The notes beneath the pieces are model-generated. The model worked only from the letters and a program-made list of their open reading frames with translations, had not been told where the DNA came from and searched no databases. Shown here one piece after another: positions 20,864 through 23,155 of a stretch of DNA of 23,155 bases (its first letter is position 1; each line of letters opens with the position of its first letter). The stretch is from NCBI GenBank assembly GCA_964498125.1, contig CAZCGE010000141.1, positions 1-23,155 on the forward strand, given 5' to 3'. A program made the translations under genes and the position numbers. The DNA comes from CAMDBL01 sp964498125. GTDB lineage: Bacteria > Pseudomonadota > Alphaproteobacteria > Rhizobiales > Hyphomicrobiaceae.

Positions 20864-23032
20864 TCAGGTCGGCGTGTCGAGGATCGTCTTGCCACGCGGC
20901 TTGCGGATCTCGTCGATCAGGTCCTGCAACTCCTGGGACGGTGGCTTGCCGAGGAGGCTGACCACGTAGATCACCAGGAAGCCGAGCGGCATGCCCAGCA
21001 ACCCGCAGTTGATGTTGTTGAGGTCGAACCAGCCGACGCGGTTGGCCATCGGGTTGGTCGCCAGCGCCGGCCATTGGTTCATCCACTGTGGATCGGCCAT
21101 CAGCTTGGCGATGTCGACGAGTGGCTTGCCCGTCTCCGGGTTGAGTAGCGAGGACATGCCGGCGTAGGTTACGCCGAACTGCGGGAAGTAGCGTGAGACG
21201 ACGAGGTAGAACAGGCAGATGCCCCAGCCGGCGATGATGCCGCAGATGGCGCCCGTCGTCGTCGTCCGCTTCCACCAGATGCCCATGGTGATCGCCGGGA
21301 AGTTGCCAGCCATGGCCAGCGAGAACGCCCAGCCGACCATGGCCAGAATGTCCGACGGCCGCGTCGATGCCAGTGCCGCCGCGGTGGCGGCAACGTACAG
21401 CAGCAGGACACGGGCCGTGACCAGACGCTTGGTCACGTCGTCGGCATGCCAGACGAACGGCAACGCCCCCAGGATCGGCAGCACGCCGAGACCCAGCACC
21501 CACCAGCGCATCTTCACGCCAAATGGGCCTGGACCAGGCAGGAGCCAGATCACGAGCGCGACGATGACGGCCACGATCAAACCAACGACAACGTGGCGGT
21601 TGTTCGGCCGCAGCGGCTGGATCATCTTGTAGTAGATGTCGTGGCTCAGCGCGTTGGCGATGGCCAGCAGCAGCCCGTCGGCGGTCGACAGCGCGGCGGC
21701 AAGTCCGCCAGCCGCGACCAGGCCCGAGATCACGTACGGCAGGCCCGCGATCTCCGGCGTGGAGAGCACGACAACGTCCGTATTGATGACGAAATCCTGG
21801 AAGCGGATGACGCCGGCGTGGCCCGGAATGGCCTTGCAGGCGGCGATGACCGCATCGAGATTGGCCGCGGCCTTGCCGCAGATCGAGATCAGGCCGAGCT
21901 CGCCCCAGGTGAACAACCACGGCTTGATCGTGCTGATGTTGCTGCCGATGATGTTGGTGTAGACCTCCAGCTTCGAGAACGCCGCGTAGGCCGGCGCCGA
22001 GAAGTACAAGAGGAAGATGAACAGCAGCGACCACGCCACCGACTGCCGCGCCTCACGCACCGACGGCGTGGTGAAGTAGCGCATCAGGATGTGCGGCAGC
22101 GACGCGGTGCCGACCATCATGCAGAAGATGATGCCGAAGAAGTTCAGCGGCGTGTAGTTCATGAACGGCTGGATGTGCGGCTTGAGCGTGCCCGGTCCGC
22201 AGTTTGCCGAGGTGCACAGTATCGCAAGCCCGTCTTTCACCAGCTGCTGCTCGCGCGCCGTGATGTCCTGGATCGCGAACCCGTAGGTCAGCTCGGGGAT
22301 AGGAACGCCGTACTTCTTGGTCGACAAGATCACGATCGGCACCAGGTAGGCGACGATCAGCACGATGTACTGCGCGATCTGCGTCCAAGTGACGGCCCGC
22401 ATGCCTCCCAGCATGGCGCACAGCAGGATGCCGACCAGGCCGACGAACACCGCCACCTCGAACTGCATGCCCAGGAAGCGCGAGGCGATCAGACCGGTGC
22501 CGAAGATCTGCGCCGTGACGTAGGTGAAGGAGCAGCACACCAGCACGACGACGCCGAGGAAGCGGGCGAAGTTGCCGCCGTAGCGGAAGGCCAGGAAGTC
22601 GGGCACGGTGTAGGCGCCGAACTTGCGCAGGTAGGGCCCGACCAGGATCGACACCAGCACGAAGCCGCCGGTCCAGCCGAGCACCCAGGCGATGCCATCG
22701 TAGCCGAACAGGAACAGCGAGCCGGCCATGCCGACGAAGGAGGCCGCTGACATCCAGTCGGCGCCGGTCGCCATGCCATTGTAGAAGGCGGGAACGCGCC
22801 GGCCGGCGACATAGTACTCAGAGACCTCGGCTGTGCGGGTGGCGACGCCGATGATGGCGTAGACCGCCAGCGTGAAGAACACGAACAGGTAGCCGAGAAC
22901 CTTGTTCGGCGTACCGAGCTGCTCCAGGATCGCGAGCAGAATGATGAACGCGATGAAGCCACCGGTGTAGGTGGCGTACATTCGTCCGAGCTGTTTATAA
23001 AAGGCGTCAGCTCCGCTTGCTTGCGTTGCCAT
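20864..23032 (-). CDS. Sodium:solute symporter (SSF), VC_2705/ActP-like
   Basis: This 722-residue inner-membrane transporter has about 13 helices. Its SSF-family signatures are EYYVAGRRVPAFYNGMA followed by TGADWMSAASFVGMAG (about 73-104), GGMRAVTWTQIAQYIV (209-224) and ALSTADGLLLAIANALSHDIYY, with Ser449/Thr450 in the sodium-site region. It resembles the cation/acetate symporter branch that pairs with a small DUF4212 subunit, and such a partner ends just upstream. It is longer than ActP (about 550 residues) because of extra loops near 270-310 and before the last helix. ATG 23032 follows GAGGGG; the frame also opens at a TTG (23050). The substrate is probably a short-chain carboxylate, which is inferred. 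Confidence 0.9.
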   Translation of the reverse strand: MATQASGADAFYKQLGRMYATYTGGFIAFIILLAILEQLGTPNKVLGYLFVFFTLAVYAIIGVATRTAEVSEYYVAGRRVPAFYNGMATGADWMSAASFVGMAGSLFLFGYDGIAWVLGWTGGFVLVSILVGPYLRKFGAYTVPDFLAFRYGGNFARFLGVVVLVCCSFTYVTAQIFGTGLIASRFLGMQFEVAVFVGLVGILLCAMLGGMRAVTWTQIAQYIVLIVAYLVPIVILSTKKYGVPIPELTYGFAIQDITAREQQLVKDGLAILCTSANCGPGTLKPHIQPFMNYTPLNFFGIIFCMMVGTASLPHILMRYFTTPSVREARQSVAWSLLFIFLLYFSAPAYAAFSKLEVYTNIIGSNISTIKPWLFTWGELGLISICGKAAANLDAVIAACKAIPGHAGVIRFQDFVINTDVVVLSTPEIAGLPYVISGLVAAGGLAAALSTADGLLLAIANALSHDIYYKMIQPLRPNNRHVVVGLIVAVIVALVIWLLPGPGPFGVKMRWWVLGLGVLPILGALPFVWHADDVTKRLVTARVLLLYVAATAAALASTRPSDILAMVGWAFSLAMAGNFPAITMGIWWKRTTTTGAICGIIAGWGICLFYLVVSRYFPQFGVTYAGMSSLLNPETGKPLVDIAKLMADPQWMNQWPALATNPMANRVGWFDLNNINCGLLGMPLGFLVIYVVSLLGKPPSQELQDLIDEIRKPRGKTILDTPT

Positions 23033-23046
23033 GATGTGTTTCCCCC

Positions 23047-23155
23047 TCAATCGTCTTCAGCAACGCCGAATTCGCGGTCGATATTGTCCTGCTGTTTTGC
23101 AAACATGAACAGCATGACCACGAACACGATCAGCGAGCCTTGCGCGGCCATGTAG
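23047..23155 (-). CDS. DUF4212 domain protein, small symporter subunit (partial, 3' end only)
   Basis: Only the last 35 codons are inside the window; the gene continues past base 23155. They read YMAAQGSLIVFVVMLFMFAK, then QQDNIDREFGVAEDD and a stop. This is the second membrane helix and acidic tail of DUF4212 proteins, which are encoded next to VC_2705-type SSF symporters and probably form one complex with them. The stop lies 14 bases before the symporter ATG, so the two are one operon. Confidence 0.85.
   Translation of the reverse strand, partial: YMAAQGSLIVFVVMLFMFAKQQDNIDREFGVAEDD

Noticed and set aside
20691..22034. 447-codon minus-strand frame over the symporter 3' half
   Set aside because: It is out of frame with the SSF symporter and rich in Arg/Gly/His, as expected of a shadow frame. 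It also runs through the terminator.
21446..22750. 434-codon plus-strand frame opposite the symporter
   Set aside because: It is antisense to the SSF transporter. It is extremely rich in Arg, Asp, Gln and His and has no domain.

Overview
The window is GC-rich, densely coded DNA of alphaproteobacterial character. It carries a maf-yacG pair, a Bug/TctC-type periplasmic binding protein, CocE/NonD, VOC, acyl-CoA dehydrogenase and D-threonine-aldolase-like enzymes, and short interspersed palindromes. This mix is common in Rhodospirillales/Reyranella-type and related soil or water bacteria. The placement is inferred from gene content only. No rRNA, tRNA, CRISPR array, integrase or intact transposase was seen.

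Layout. Bases 1-67 hold the terminator of something outside the window. About 440 bases without a recognisable gene follow. A VOC-fold protein (+) and a CocE/NonD hydrolase (-) converge at 1.03 kb. Bases 2.86-4.69 kb form an accessory patch: a structured inverted-repeat element, a YgiT-type zinc-finger antitoxin preceded by a degraded DUF4258-like toxin, about 500 bases of decayed DNA, an intact DUF433/DUF5615 toxin-antitoxin pair with its own probably leaderless promoter, and a long palindromic repeat. A zinc-independent quinone-oxidoreductase-like enzyme (+) and an orphan TctC solute-binding protein (-) then converge on a 25-base palindrome. A possible QueD/PTPS remnant follows.

Bases 7.2-11.2 kb encode a two-gene phosphorelay: a membrane hybrid kinase (PAS-HisKA-HATPase-REC-REC-HPt) and a small REC-HPt protein with no DNA-binding output. 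A ThDP-dependent acetolactate-synthase-like enzyme (+) converges with a translationally coupled pair of divergent acyl-CoA dehydrogenases (-). A minus-strand housekeeping group follows (maf, yacG, DHCW-motif cupin). Divergent from it is a D-threonine aldolase/D-serine dehydratase-like PLP enzyme, which converges on an M20-family amidohydrolase across two GGGGTCAGAC palindromes. The amidohydrolase is the last gene of a run with three small membrane proteins. The right end is an SSF sodium/solute symporter with its DUF4212 partner cut by the window edge. The symporter has a strong intrinsic terminator.

Functionally the window is mostly catabolism and uptake (acyl-CoA oxidation, amino-acid/N-carbamoyl hydrolysis, carboxylate uptake) around one signalling operon. 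I see no clear undescribed multi-gene system. The points most worth checking are the REC-HPt phosphorelay, the part-decayed toxin-antitoxin cluster bracketed by palindromes, the acyl-CoA dehydrogenase pair lacking the usual C-terminal glutamate, and the GGGGTCAGAC palindrome that supplies the C-terminal codons of the amidohydrolase.
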